This document shows positions 21,578 through 35,216 of a stretch of DNA of 64,000 bases, piece by piece. The translations under genes and the position numbers were made by a program. The stretch comes from Hedera helix. Its lineage: Eukaryota > Streptophyta > Magnoliopsida > Apiales > Araliaceae. Position 1 is the first letter of the stretch. Each line of letters opens with the position of its first letter. Under the pieces are notes generated by a model, which was not told the DNA's origin, made no database searches, and saw nothing but the letters and a program-made list of their open reading frames with translations. The stretch is from NCBI GenBank assembly GCA_947179155.2, contig OX359284.1, forward strand, positions 13,580,432 through 13,644,431, in the 5' to 3' direction.

Positions 21578-24190
21578 ATCAATGGTTTTGAAAAAAAAGT
21601 GTTTGGTCAACTGACGATTTCAGAGAATGACAAGGGTGAGATCGAGATGTATAAATATCAGGAGTCTTTTGTGTTTAGGGTTTGAAGATTTTCTGGGTTT
21701 CAACAATGGTTTTGGTACAGGATGAGTTTTCACGGTTTTGAGAAATGGATACTGATAACTGATGGGAAAGGACAATCGTCAGTTTGAAAATTTTGGCTTA
21801 TGTCAGTTCCCTCGTAAGTTTTGTAGAAGACACGTGTAGGATATTCATTTGCAGGACGTGGCCTTCACTTTTGCATTTATTGTAACTGATGCATAACTGA
21901 CTCACTTGAGTTTGGAGAGCGTGAACCTTACTTCCTTGTTTGACAGACACCTTGGTCAGTTCGTAGAGTGACTTGCTCTTCACTCTACGATTATCCTTAG
22001 AAAAGACTTTTGGCCACTAATGCAGAATGCTTGAGATTCCTTTGCACAGTTTTCTTCTTTTGTACAAACAGCAGGTGGATCATTCCTTGATGAATAACGA
22101 CTTTGGTTGGAGAAAATTCCTTTTTCCCTTTATACCTGGAGCTCAGAAGGAATACAGGTGATGTAAAAACGCTCAGTCTTTTGGCAGAGTTCAGGAAGCT
22201 CAGAGAGGGCATGCCTCTTAGTTTGAAACTTAGGACTTGGTTTGTCTCTGAGGTGCTTTATCTGAGAAAAGACTGTTTTGATATGAAAGAGGGAATGTTA
22301 ATCACTATATGACATGAACTGTGAGCTGGTAATAGGATGTGAAAGGTTCAATGAAAGTATGGTTTACGTGGAGTGTGATTGTAGACACATTATATTCTAC
22401 GATCTAGTCGTTGATCATAGTGACTCTATGACTTGGAGTAATTATGGTTGAACAGGTTATCAAACATAGAGTTTAGAGACTCTTCGATTTGGAGATGAAG
22501 ATTTAATAGGTTCTGATAACTTCTTTACTTTGTTGAACTTAGCTAATTATCGCTTCCCCACAGTCAACTTCCATTTCTGAGATAACCAATTGTTATCTTA
22601 GGTTCGTAGAGTACTTTCCTTAGTACTGTCTATTCTACGATTCTTTGACTGGTATTGTGATCGTAGAGTTGGTCTGACATTGTTAGACTTTGCCCTGTGC
22701 ATAGCTAAGCTTGACAGAATGTTGCTTCTCCATACTTGATACTGCCTCCTTATGATTTGATTCTCCATCAATGGATTTATAAAGAATTTTCCTCAGATAT
22801 GGCTTTGCTAAAATCCCTTTTTCTGACACTATGATCGTAGGCTTTGTATTCTCAGCTTTTGGTGATAGTAGAGTTGACTTGCACTTTGATGAGACCCTTG
22901 TCCTTGAATTTCTCTTTAATCTATGAGTGGTCTTTGGATCAGTCAAGACACCTGCAGGTTAAATTTTCTAATTTGGTACCCACACTTACTTGGGTCCTGA
23001 GAGGTTAGTGATTTTAAGTATCTAACATTGTCATATTTTGAAATCTTAATGTGCATAGTAGTGAATGAATGATGTCAGTTATTTTATGCTACATGAGTAT
23101 GTGAGTGAGAGGTTTAAGATTAATAAATCACTTTTCATGAAGTACTGAATTTTTGAACTTTAGTGGAGTGATGATCAGTTCTATGTATTGTGCTTCAATG
23201 GCTCATAGAGTTGATCAGTCTCTACGATCCTTCAGAGTGCAACAATAGATATGATCATACTCTACGATTTATCAAGAACTCAGGTTAAAACCAAAACGAA
23301 AGTAACTCTAAAGAAAGTTAAGGTAGGATAAATATCAATCAAAGCTACCTCTTTGGATTTTGAGAGAAACAGAGTTAATGTAAGGAAGTGAGTATAAAAA
23401 AGATTTCAAGTTTTTCTCAATTTAGAAGGTTAAATTTAATCTTAACACTCAATTTTCTTTATCAATTGAGAACGCTCTTACATGAGTACAAGTAATGTTT
23501 AATTAAAAGATATGTCATGGTTTAACGAGAGTATTTAGAAGGGTAATGATCCTTTTACAAGATTCTGAGAAATAAGGATAGAAAATAACTTGTCATGCAA
23601 TACAATAATTGATAACTTCAGTACTTGAAGGAGATAGGATAACATACCTCACTGTTGTCAATTACTTGACAACCAGTGGATCTAATTTTGATGAAGCATA
23701 GCTGTTATTACAATGATTTGCAGTCCTTCCGGTTTTCATTTGTGACACTATAGATTTCTTCATATAGCTCAGGTTCTGGTTGTTGAGAAGGGCAATGACA
23801 CACATAGTTGAGAAGTCCATAGATTTAATCGTTGACGGTTGATGAAGGAGTGAATGTCCTAGTTCATCATTTGTAGAGCTTCTCAATCACTTTTAGATTA
23901 TAGATTCCTTTTTAAATGGAAAGAATCATAACTCTTGCTACAACTGTATTCTTCCTCCATTACTCTACTGATTTCCCTTAGTTCAATATGACTGAAGAAG
24001 ATAATTCTTTTAAGCACATGGTTAAGCATGGATGGCCTTAGGCAGCTTCTTCATTGGATTCCCTGTACAAACAATTTTTAACTGGTGAGATTAAATTCAT
24101 TTTGTCTTTTATACCCAATACCGAGATTTAACACTAATTTAAATTTGTGTCATGGATCAACTCAAAGCGTAGGCTTTAACATATTTGTGA
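21578..24190. other. Leader of the Sirevirus-like element
   Basis: About 2.6 kb between primer site and ORF with no convincing frame. It holds further CTCTACGAT-type motifs (exact at 21983, 22660 reverse, 23219 and 23262) and several one-mismatch copies. Gag-pol is absent and is presumably supplied in trans. Confidence 0.7.
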
Positions 24191-24208
24191 GAACCTGCTC
24201 TGATACCA
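24191..24208 (-). promoter_or_regulatory. Primer-binding site (initiator tRNA-Met)
   Basis: The minus strand reads TGGTATCAGAGCAGGTTC two bases inside the right-hand LTR. It is complementary to the 3' end of plant initiator tRNA-Met and fixes the element's orientation. Confidence 0.95.
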
Positions 24209-24210
24209 AT

Positions 24211-27200
24211 TGTTAGTTCCCGTGGACACAATGGAGATCTAGAAGGGGGGGTTGAATAGATCTCTTAAAAACTTTTGTAACGAAAGCATATTAGTTTTTA
24301 ATGATAGAATCAATTCAAGCACAGCGGATTTTACTTTTAATAAACCCCTTAAAGAAATATGAGCCATTTCATTTTAGTGTGTTAATCTAGTATGGGTGAA
24401 AGCAGATGTTGTGCAGAATATAAAAGACATAAAGTAAATGACACAAGAGATTTATAGTGGTTCGGAGACTGAATAACTCCTACTCCACTCTTCTACTTGA
24501 CAGTAGGAAATCCACTAATATTTAGTCCTCTGGACTAGGACACTCTCGCCCTCATCAAAGCTAGCAGCTTTGGTTCCTTTAGTCACATTAAGACTAGGAC
24601 ACTCTTGCCCTCATCAAAGCTAGCAGCTTTGGATTGTAGACTAAGTCCAGCAGACTTAGAATCTCTTGTACCCTTCGGTACTCAACAAGTCCAGCAGACT
24701 TGATTTCTTTTTAGCCATTCGGGCAAGGATCCTTTGACCCTCTTTTGTGTGTTGGATGTTTGTTGGGTTGTGCTGCTAAGATGAACTTTGATCTTCTTTA
24801 TCTTCTGGTACTTAGCAGCTGCTTATGATCCATCATTGAATGCTGCTAATGTTTGTCGTTGATATTCTCATTCTTTCTGATATTCAGCAACTACTCAAGA
24901 TCACCAAATGTGTTGCTAGGCTTTTGTATTTCAGCTCCTTTGGTACTTGATAGCTCCTCGAGATGAACTCCTGAGATGACTGTGATGCTTCTTCATTTTG
25001 ATACTCAGTTGTTCCTTCTTATCATAGACAGTTTATTGCTTCTCAAGATGGGCTTCTGAGATGACTGTGATGCTCCTTCCTTTTAGTACTCAGTTGCTAC
25101 CATGTATGTATCAAGTTGGCATTTAAGCTTCTCTCTTCCATGTGCCTAGCAGCTCTGAACACTTCTCTTGTAATAGAGTTATACATCTCTATGTTTCTCT
25201 CAATTCAGTGTTAGTGTTCTGATGGATCGTAGAGTCCTTCAGCATCTTCATTTTCTGTTCCACTCTACGATTGGTTGTTGTCTATCATCATATCTCTCGT
25301 GTATGTTTTTCAACTGCAACAACCCCTTTTTTTTTCTGATTGTTATGTAAGCCTTTATAACTCTGAGCAAATTTTTACCGTTGAAAGGAATCTCGTTAGT
25401 TTCCTTTGGCTTTTGTGCAGATCTTTAATATCTTTGATATTGACTTTCTTGCCGCTTGTGTCAGTGTTTTTCCCTTTTCTGACATGTTCAGATATATTAA
25501 CCTGTAGCTCTGCTTTCTCTGTTTTTAGCCGTTGTTCTCTCAGAGTTGTTCATCAAAGATTATTATATTCTTTGCTAGTTAATCTTCTGATTTATCAATA
25601 AATGTTTTCCTTGACTTTAAGAATCAGCTGCTCTGCAGGCTCTGGCTTGTTGATTTGTCTTCTTTAACACTGTAGAGATGTCAGTCTCGTGTTCTTCCCA
25701 GTCTTTGGAGTGAACAGGTCTTTTAGAGAATATGATCGTTGAGACATAGTCTTCTGATTTCTTGATCCTGATACATGATACTAGAAAATCTTTGCTCTGA
25801 CACCCAGCACGCAAAAGTCAGTATTCTTTTATTTCTGACTTCTTCTATAGTAGATGCCATAAAGTGTTGTCGTGGATGTTTCTGAAGTAATTAACAACTC
25901 ATTTTGAGATAACTGACTTAAGTGCTCAAATGTCTTCAATCCTTGTTGGCACATAAGTACTCGACTATTAATCCAGTTGTTGCTTCTTGCTTCTGATTGT
26001 TGAGTCATCTGCTGGTTCTGCTATGTAGCTCTACGATTTCCAGTTGCTAGCCCTGCTTGGCTTATATGTCATAGAGGACTGCTCTATGATTCTTTAGGCG
26101 CTAGATCTTCTATCATTGATGACTGCTTTACGAGCTTCAGTTGTCAAATCTTTTAACATAGAGGACTGCTCTACGAACTTCATCTTAACTTAACGATTGC
26201 TTGAACATTGTACTTCTGCATTTGCCTTTTTCACTCTATGACTTAGCTTTGCTACTTTACGATCTTTGCCTATGGTGTAAGTCGTAGTGCAATCGTAGAG
26301 TTATGATTTAAACTGCTCTACGATCTTAGTTCAGACCAGATGCTGTAGATGTAGGAGATCTTCATTCAGTTTGTTTAACAGCCCAAGGACAGCCTACTGA
26401 ATAATCTTTATGAGGATTGCTGTCGCGACTTTGAATACTCATGTAAAAGTTGCTCTTTGATTCTGCTAGGTTTGTAGATAAGATTAGGAGAATCGTAGAG
26501 TGATTGTCTATATGGACTCTACGATCCCGAGAGTCAGCTCTACGATGCCGAGACAACTCTACGATCTTCCGAGATGACTCTACTATTTTTCGAGCCTTAT
26601 TTTACGTTTACCAGACAGACTCTACGATCTTCCTAGGAGACTCTACTCTTCCTTTGAGTGATTTCATAAGACTTCTATCTGAATGACACTTCACTTCTCA
26701 ATTAGTCTTGCTGATGGAGTTGGTGCTTGGATCTTCTGTTTGCTTGCCGGTCATTCAGGGTCTTCATACTGATGATCTTTAAGTAAACACTCCATGATTC
26801 TGCTTTGGAAATATGAGCGTATGACTGGTTTTGCTAATTACTTGCAGACCCTACGATCGAATGTAGTCAACGATTCTTGCTTTAACTCTCTTGCCAGATT
26901 GCTGTTCTTTTTGATCGATCAGGCCTATCTATTACATTTTAAGATCAGCCTAACAAGTTTGATCTTTCTATATATATAGTCCTTGTACATAGTGATCTTT
27001 TGAAGGACTGTACAATGCTATTAACTCATATGAGATCAACTTAACAGTTTTGATCTTGTCAATCTAAGTCCTTAGAACATAATGTCTATTAACTATTAAG
27101 GACTTTACATCTTTCATCAATGCAGACATATTTGCATATTAATTCATTTATCTTTTAAAACACATCATCAAATCTTATAATTGAGAAATATCATTCACAT

Positions 27201-27214
27201 GCATATTCCAAACA
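24211..27214 (-). repeat. 5' LTR of the Sirevirus-like element
   Basis: 3004 bp, the partner of 15940-18944, with the same ten exact CTCTACGAT/ATCGTAGAG motifs and the same internal direct repeat. Differences are scattered single substitutions and one extra T in a poly-T run. Confidence 0.93.
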
Positions 27215-27800
27215 GTTTGGATAAGCTTTTATAATATTCAATTAAATGAATTTAACATGCATTTGTCTAGCCGAAACAATTAGCTTAGACGTTCTTAAAT
27301 AGTTTGCAAAGCACTATGTGCGAATACAATAATCAATAGCGATGTGAAGTAATTTTTGATAATTAATTCACTTACAGGTCTGTCAAGTAACTACGAGTGT
27401 AGAATACTTGCTCAACAATAATTGAAATGTAAATACGGTTGAATAATAATTGCAACGATAAATACAAGTTAAAGTTAGGAAACTTGCAATAAGAATTACA
27501 AGTAAAGGATAGAAAACTTGCAATAAAAATTACAAGTTAAGGATAGAAAACTTGCCTCGTGCGTCGTCTACTGCTAATCAAATTAATCTAACAATCCTTG
27601 AACGGACCTAACAATTAAATCAATTTGATCTTAAATTAGTATCATATAGTTGTAAGTATAATGACCTTTATAAACCTTACGAATCCACATAATTGATTAA
27701 TTATGGGTAATTAAACACTTAGGAAATATTATCATTATTTGATAATATTTCAAACACAAAGAACTTATATTACTTGTTTAATATAGTTCAAAATAAATAT

Positions 27801-28395
27801 CTAATATTATTAATCATTTAATAATACCTTATTGAGTATCTAATATTATTAATCATTTAATAATATTTTATTAAGTAGCTAATATTATTAATCATTTAAT
27901 AATATTTTATTAAGTATCTAATATTTTATTAAGTATCTAATATTATTAATCCTTTAATAATATTTTATTAATTATCTAATATTATTAATCATTTAATAAT
28001 ATTTTATTAAGTTTCTAATATTATTAATTATTTAATAATATATTATTAAGTATCTAATATTATTAATCATTTAATAATATTTTATTAATTATCTAATATT
28101 ATTAATCATTTAATAATATTTTATTAAGTTTCTAATATTATTAATCTTTTAATAATATTTTATTAATTATCTAATATTATTAATCATTTAATAATATTTT
28201 AATATATATCTAATATTATTATTCCTTTAATAATAATTTATTGATTATCTAATATTATTAATCATTTAATAATATTTTATTGACTTTATAATATTATTAT
28301 ACACTTAATAATATTTTAATAATTTTCTAATATTATTATTTATTTAATAATATTTTATTACCCTTATTATATTATTATTTAAATAATAATATTTA
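27801..28395. repeat. 39-bp AT-hairpin array in LTR B
   Basis: About 15 units of the same 39-bp hairpin repeat as LTR A, with one unit truncated to roughly half (around 27918) and different loop variants (TCCT, TTAT). The copy-number difference from LTR A indicates slippage or unequal exchange. Confidence 0.92.
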
Positions 28396-28497
28396 TACAC
28401 CTTTAAATCAATAAATCAATTATATATATATTTCAAAATATATTTATTAAGTCCAAAAATACTAAAATGATTTCTGGAACATTTTTCATTTTCTGAC

Positions 28498-28632
28498 CCG
28501 AACCAGACCCGACCCGACCCGGTTGACCCGGCCCGACCCGACCCGGTTGACCCGGCCCGACCCGACCCGGTTCGGGTTTTTATTTTTTTCCCAAAACAGT
28601 GGACTGCGCCCCGGCGCAGTGTTTTGTTCTAC
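28498..28632. repeat. GACCC block and GC palindromes in LTR B
   Basis: Same as 6091-6221 with an extra ~21-bp unit containing GGTTGACCCGGCCCGACCCG. The palindrome ACTGCGCCCCGGCGCAGT is at 28601-28618. Confidence 0.85.
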
Positions 28633-29452
28633 ACACTGCGCCCCGGCGCTGACTCACAGAAACATTTTTCAACTTTTGATTTTTTTTCAATTTTGATACC
28701 TTTTGATCAAACCTTGATAAAATAAAATCTACACATCCAAATAACCCCAAATCAGTGTTGATGTGTTCCTAACTTAATGTTTTACAATATTCCATGGTTC
28801 GATCGTATTTTTGAAAACGTTTTACACGAAATTTACGGATCGAACCACATAGGGTTGAAAAACGACATCCTTTTTGGTAAAAGCTATAACTTCCTTGTTA
28901 TTCATTATTTTTGAAAACTTCCAAAAGGTTTTATCTTTAAAACTCATAGATCTAGCTTTCTAGCCATAAAAATCCATTTTTGGATTTGTACATTTCAAAA
29001 TACAACATCAAACATAGCATGCATGGTTAGGGTTTACCGGTAAAATTGTGTTACACATATTTCTTTAACTTCTATGCATTTCTAACCTACCAAATCATGT
29101 TATAAACACATAGATCTATGAATATACATATATTACATAGTTAAATACATCTAGATCGTCAAAACGAGTTTTGATCGGTTAAAAATAGATTTTAATCGAT
29201 CAAAAGCTTTCTAGACTACAAAAATGAAATGAGAAGGTTTTTAGAGAACTTTTAAACCTTAGTGATTTGCTTGCTCTCCTTCTCCTCCTACCAAAGTAAG
29301 TTATGAAGCTTGAGGACATCCACCAAGACCTTCCTTAGCTTTTCTCACACAACTTATGTGTATTCTCTATTTAGCTCTCAAAGTCTCTCTCTCTTTTCTC
29401 TAGAAATGTCTAGCAAATAAACTAACAACCTTGTAACAAGTGTAGAGCTTCT

Positions 29453-29460
29453 TATTTATA
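29453..29460 (-). promoter_or_regulatory. TATA box of LTR B
   Basis: Minus strand TATAAATA, identical to LTR A in sequence and in spacing to the donor-like site. Confidence 0.6.
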
Positions 29461-30197
29461 GCCAATCACTAACCTAGCATTAACTCACTAATCAAGCTAT
29501 GTTGGTGAAATTAATTGCTAAGCATGCTTACTATTCCTTTGATTGACTAGTTGATTGACTCATTGAATGACTAGGGTTGTTCAACCACTATATGACATGA
29601 ATGGATTTTCAAGCAATCTAGGAAATCAATTATCCAAGTGGGGCCCTCACAAAAATCAGCAAAAATGGCTTTTCCAAGCCATTTCCCTTTATTTTTAATG
29701 CAAAAATGTGCATATATACATCTATATATATATATATACACATATATATATATATATATTGACCAAAGTTTGACCCTTAATGGACTTCACATTGGGCTTG
29801 GGAATAACTTCTATTGGGCTCATTCAATTAAATTGTTTGGGCTCAATTTAAATACCACATTGGGCTTATTTTAAATAGTCTAGGTTACATTTAATTAAAT
29901 CAAGCATTGGACTTGTTTAATTAATTACATAGGCTAGTAATTAAATTAATTACATGGGCTACTAGGTTAATATCTTTAACCTAGTTTATCAACTCATTTG
30001 GATTTAAAATATAATCCAATTAGATTTGTTTTAATTAATTATACACTTTGCTTTAATTCTTTAAATAAATATACAAGCATAAAAGTACATTTATTTAATT
30101 ATCTAATGCACAATTAATTAATGAGAAAAATTTAAATTCATTGCTAAATATTTATTGAGTATATTTACAATGACTAATGAAATTCGTGGTCATTAAA

Positions 30198-33100
30198 AAA
30201 TTTGTACGGAGACCATGATAAATTGTGTGGAATTAAAATAATTGAAAAGTAAATAAATTGTTTAAAAACAATTTATGAGGAATAAAAGAAATTTCAGGTA
30301 AAGGCACAATAAATTGTACAATTAAATTGTTGTGGAAGTACAGAAATTATGATATTTAAATGGTGTTATGTGGTAATGTGAAATATATGATTTAGATGTG
30401 TATATATATATATATACATTTGTATATATATAAATGTGCATGTTTAATTGATAATTATAAATTTCATTAATTATGAAAATTAAAGGATTAATAATTAAAT
30501 TAATCCAAAAATTTATGAAAAGTTAGTAAAATTAGAAATATTAATTATATATTTAATCAATAAATATGGTGAAGGTTTAAAGATTATTTAAGATGAGAAA
30601 GTAATTATATAAATTATATAATAAATTATATAATTTATATAAGAAAAGTTAGTTTAAATTATAAAGAAATGAAAATAAATGAGAAAAATGGATGTTTTAA
30701 GTTATTAAAAATTATGGTTATGTATAATGGAATTATTATGACTTTTATGAAGAATAATATTTCGGAAACGGTAAAATGTTGTCCAAATAATGAAGTGAAA
30801 AATTACGAAAAGTAATTTTTATAAGGTATATGAATTAATTTATGAATTTTGGTGGTATTAATTACCTCATATAATAACATGCATGTCATTATGCGTGTAC
30901 AAAATTTGTCAAGTAAAGTACCCAAAAAGGGTCTAAATATTATTGATAAATCATGTTATGATTTTTGGTAAATTAAAATAAATATTTTATATACATTATA
31001 TAAAATATTTATTACACGAAATAATTACGTAATATATTAAAATAATTAATTATGCATGTTTTGTGGAAAATCCAGAATTGGAAAAAAAAATTTGAACTTA
31101 GCCACGTAAGTCGGTGGACTTCTAAGACGGTGGACTTCTAAAAAAATTTCAAAGTGGTTGATGTCTTTTGATTATAAAAGGAAAAGGAATAAATAAGTGG
31201 AAAAAGAAAAAGAAAAGAAAGCAACAAGAACATAAAACATGTTTCATTTTTCTCTCCACCATCCCACCACCCGAGCACCACTACTATCCAACCACAGCCA
31301 TCAACGAGATAAATCAAGGAATGATAACAAGTTTCAAGGATGAAGTTTTGGATTATGGAAAGGTATAAATATTAAATTATATGATTTTTATGTATATTTT
31401 TGGTGTTAGATAAAGTTTATGGAAAAATTGTAAATAATTAGAATAATTATTCTATATAATTTTTAGATATATATCTATGAATTATATGATTTATAGAGTA
31501 ATTATATTGTGAAATTTTGGTATAAAAATGAATTGTTCGTGGGAAAAGTGGGATAAAAAATAGAAAATTTGGAATTAAAAATGAGCAGTCCGAACAGGGG
31601 CAATTCTGTCCATTTTGGTGCAGAATTTGGAAAAATTTTCTTCTACAAAGTTGTAGAGAATTAAATTTCGTATGGCATGGACTTAAAATTCGTAATTTTC
31701 TGATAAACGAGCTAATTTCTATGAATTTTGGAAGATTTAGCGCAGTAAAATATGAATCTGCCCAGGGTCTGTTCATTTCGGTGCAGAATATGGAAAAAAT
31801 TTCTTCTAAAAAGTTGTAGAGAATTAAATTTCGTGTGGAATGGACTTAAGATTAATAATTTTCGGATAAACGTACTAATTACTGTGAATTTCGGAAGTTT
31901 CAGTGTATTAAAATTAAAATTTAATTACTAAAAATATTTTGTGCTGAAATTTGTTGTGGACAGCATTACTGTTATATTATTCCAGAATTTGTGAAAAAGT
32001 TTGGTAATTTATTGAGGAGTATAGTATTTTATTGTATTTTTAAGGCTATTTAAAGTTAATTTTAAAAGAGTGGAAATTCATAAAAAATTCTATGAATGTT
32101 AGAAAATTATGAAACTTGGTGAAAAATCTTATAATAATATAAGATAAATATGGATGGTGTTTGGAGGATATAAAAGTATGTTGTATTATTATTTCTATTT
32201 TAAAGCTATTAAATAATAGTTTTATAAATAGAAATTATTACATAAAATTGTCGGATAATTCGAAAAATGTAAAAATGGGTTGAAAAGTCCAGAATAATAT
32301 TTTGGAGACTTTGAAAGGTTTATTAGACTCGTGAGATGTTAGGATGTTATGGATCGTGTGTTGACTGACTAGTGAACGTAAAAGATTAAGTAAAAGTTAC
32401 GATAAAGGCAACGTTGTTAAAGTTTAGTAGAATAATTTAGAAGAATATTATTTCTCGAACGAAATTATTGATTGTGATATAACCTGAGTTTGATAAATAG
32501 GTTATGTGATGAATGATAAAGATCGCAGAAATATTAATTGACGAACAAGGCTATATGTGAGATGTTTGTAAGTGTTACGGAATGAACGCAAATCGAGGCA
32601 AGTTCTTCAGTCCTTTAATGTTAAATGATGTCTGTTATGATATGTTATTCCTTGTTTAAATGCATATAAATTATGTGTTATGTGTTCTATGGGTAACATG
32701 ACAATTATGTGTACTTTGTGCAATGATGTGGGATATACTGCTATAATAGAAGCACAAGCACATGATGTATGACACACACTGAGTATGTTAAGGTATGTGC
32801 TACGTGAAATATAAACTGTTGAACTTGTTGAGCCGTTGTGCTCATTACTTGCTTAATAAATATTTTTGCAGGAAAGAAATAACTTTCAAGAATATCAGAT
32901 ATGATAGATATGAGTTACCTAGAAGGTTGGAAACGTAATTGCTATATTTTCAACATTATGTTTCAAAGTGAAAAAAATTGTTAATCTTACTGTGATGAGC
33001 TGTATGTATATATATAAGTTGAATATGAATATGATAAAAGTTCAATTATGAACCGTGATTGTTCAAGATAATTGTTACGATAGAAATTATTATATTTTCG

Positions 33101-33448
33101 ATTACGAATGTTACAACTACGAATATTTGTATGAAAATAAACAACAGTAAATTTTAAATGATGAGCTTTATGATACGTGTAAAAAAATAAGGTTAAGGTT
33201 GCATCCAGGGACTAGGATCCAGATGTAAAGATTTTAAATATCCAAATATTTTAATACAACGATTGAATCGAGAAAAAGAAAATTTTATATGAGAATTTTG
33301 ATAATTGATGATTTTAAAATCAATTCTTGGATCAATTAAGGTGATTAAAGATTTATTAACGAACCGAAATTTGGACATAAGGAGAATAATGTATAATAAA
33401 TATAAAAATGTAAGAGAATAAAGTGGGTCGAATTTCGGGGTCGTTTCA
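30198..33448 (+). mobile_element. R-family LTR copy R0 (second piece)
   Basis: Continues R0 from 4162 after element A and ends GGTCGTTTCA (A-to-T change from GGTCGTTACA). It includes TATA box TATAAAAG (31173-31180), donor-like GGAAAG|GTATAAA, stem-loop 32829-32844 and acceptor-like TTTTTGCAG. It lacks most of the GC-rich block present in R1-R3. Full length without the insert is about 3.39 kb. No internal region, so a solo LTR. Confidence 0.87.
31363..32871 (+). promoter_or_regulatory. Predicted LTR leader intron in R0
   Basis: Donor GT at 31363, 190 bp after the TATA box. Acceptor AG ends at 32871, exactly 27 nt after the TGAGC/GCTCA stem-loop (32829-32844). Motif-based prediction supported by conservation among copies. 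Confidence 0.45.
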
Positions 33449-33453
33449 TTTCT

Positions 33454-33705
33454 AAATATCAATAATTTCATCAAAGTTTCTCTTATTTTCCATAAATTGT
33501 TTTTAAATAATTTATTTATTCTTTAATTATTTCTATTCAATCACCATTTGTCATCATCTTTATACCGATTTAATTTACCAATTAAATCCCTTCACTCACT
33601 TTAAATCACATATAATTCATCAATAATTTAACAAACTTGATAATTTTATTAATTAAATTCCCATTTAATATTATTAAAGAAATCCTGGAAATTCGGATCC
33701 TCACC
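33454..33705 (-). mobile_element. R-family LTR copy R-1 (end piece)
   Basis: The last ~250 bp of R-1, ending with the reverse complement of the R LTR start (CGGATCCTCACC) and followed by TSD GCTTT (33706-33710). Confidence 0.85.
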
Positions 33706-33710
33706 GCTTT

Positions 33711-33898
33711 GGTCGAGGCCACTCAACGATAACCAAAGGCTTTGGCCGAGGCCACTCTACGATAGCTGAAGGCTTTCAGATTTTAGTTTTAAATACAATA
33801 GTGAACATATTAACTCTTCTAATTCTTTTAGACAGTTTATCATTATTTGGTGATTCTACCGGTTTCTTTAATAGGTTGACATGAACACAGGCTACTTC
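33711..33898 (-). mobile_element. LTR Z (middle piece) with 33-bp repeats
   Basis: Two diverged 33-bp units (33711-33775), then about 120 bp of unrecognised sequence ending ACTTC at the R1 insertion. Z resumes at 51423. Confidence 0.6.
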
Positions 33899-35216
33899 TG
33901 TGAGGATCCGAATTTTCAGGATTTCTTTAATAATATTAAATGAGAAATTAATTGATAAAATTATCAAGATTGTGTAAATTAATTATTATTTTATGTGATT
34001 TAAGGTATTTGATGAGATTTAATTAGTAAATTAAATATGTGCAGAGATTTTGATAAATGGTATTGAATTAAAATAATTAAAAAGTAAATAAATTATTTTA
34101 AAACAATTTATTAAGAATAAGAAAAAATTCAGGTAAATGTACAATAAATTATACAATTAAATTATTGTAAAAATACAGAAATTATGATTTTAAATGAGGT
34201 TATGTGATAATGTGAAAGGGATGAATTAAATAGGTATATATTTATATATATACATTTTTATATATAAATTTATATGTTAAGTGAGAAATATAAATGTTAT
34301 TAATTATGGAAATTAAGGGATTAATAATTAAATTAATCCAATTTTAAATAAAAAGCGAATGAGGAAGTTAATAAAATTGTAATTATTGATTTTAGATTTA
34401 ATTAAGAATTATGGTGGAAATTTAGAAATTATTGAGAAGAAATGTAATTATATAAATTATATAATAATAATTTATATAAGAAAATTAAAGTGATGTTTAA
34501 AGGAAATTATAATTATATAAATTATATAAGGATAAATTATATAATTTATATGAGAGAATTAAAATAATGAGAGAGTTAATAAATGTGAAATTATTGATTA
34601 ATTGATAATTATGGAGGAATTTAAGGAATTATTTAAAAAAAGAATAATGTAATTATATAAATTATATAATATTAAATTATATAATTTATATAAGGAAAGT
34701 TAATGTGAATATTAAAGAAATTGAATAATAAATAAGAAAAAGGAATGTTTTAAGTTATTAAAAATTTTATTTATGTATAATGGAATTATTATGACTTTTA
34801 TGAAAGATAATATTTCAGAAATGTGAACATGTTAGAGTAACATGTTGTCCGAGTAACGGAGTGATAAATTATGAAAAATAATTTTTATAAGTCATGTGAA
34901 TTATTTTATGATTTTTGGATGTATAAATTACCTTATATGATTACATGCATGGCGTTATGCGTGCACAAAATTTGTCATGTAAAATACCGAAAAAGGTGTT
35001 AATATTATTTATAAATCATGTTATGATTTTTGGTGAATTAAAATAAATATTTTATATACATTATATAAAATATTTATTACACGAGATAATTACGTAATGT
35101 GTTTAAAATATTTTTGTGCTTTAATTTACCAACTCCGGAAGTTTCAAGATGCTTGTAAGGCGGTTGAAGAAATTTTTTTGTTGCCAACGTGGGTGGTTAA
35201 TGTGGTTATAAAAGGA

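Larger units (their letters stand above)
15940..27214 (-). mobile_element. Sirevirus-like non-autonomous LTR element
   Basis: An 11,275-bp insertion in LTR B, within its predicted intron. It has two ~3.0-kb LTRs (TGTTAG...CCAAACA), a primer site complementary to initiator tRNA-Met at the right-hand LTR, and a polypurine tract at the left-hand LTR, so the element reads on the minus strand. TSD is ATTTG (15935-15939) versus GTTTG (27215-27219); LTR A shows the empty site as GTTTG, so one copy mutated. No gag, protease, integrase or reverse transcriptase frame is present. The GGGGGAGAT tract next to GTCATCATCAAAT and the LTR start with a G7 run near position 40 are typical of Sireviruses (Ty1/copia). 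Confidence 0.92.
27215..30197 (-). mobile_element. LTR B of element A (second piece)
   Basis: Continuation of LTR B after the Sirevirus-like insertion. It ends CATTAAA where LTR A ends CATTACA, so the terminal CA has mutated to AA. The flank then reads AAATT (30198-30202), matching the AAATT before LTR A. It contains the hairpin array, GC palindromes, the donor-like site (29257), the TATA box and the TGGGCT cluster. Confidence 0.93.
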
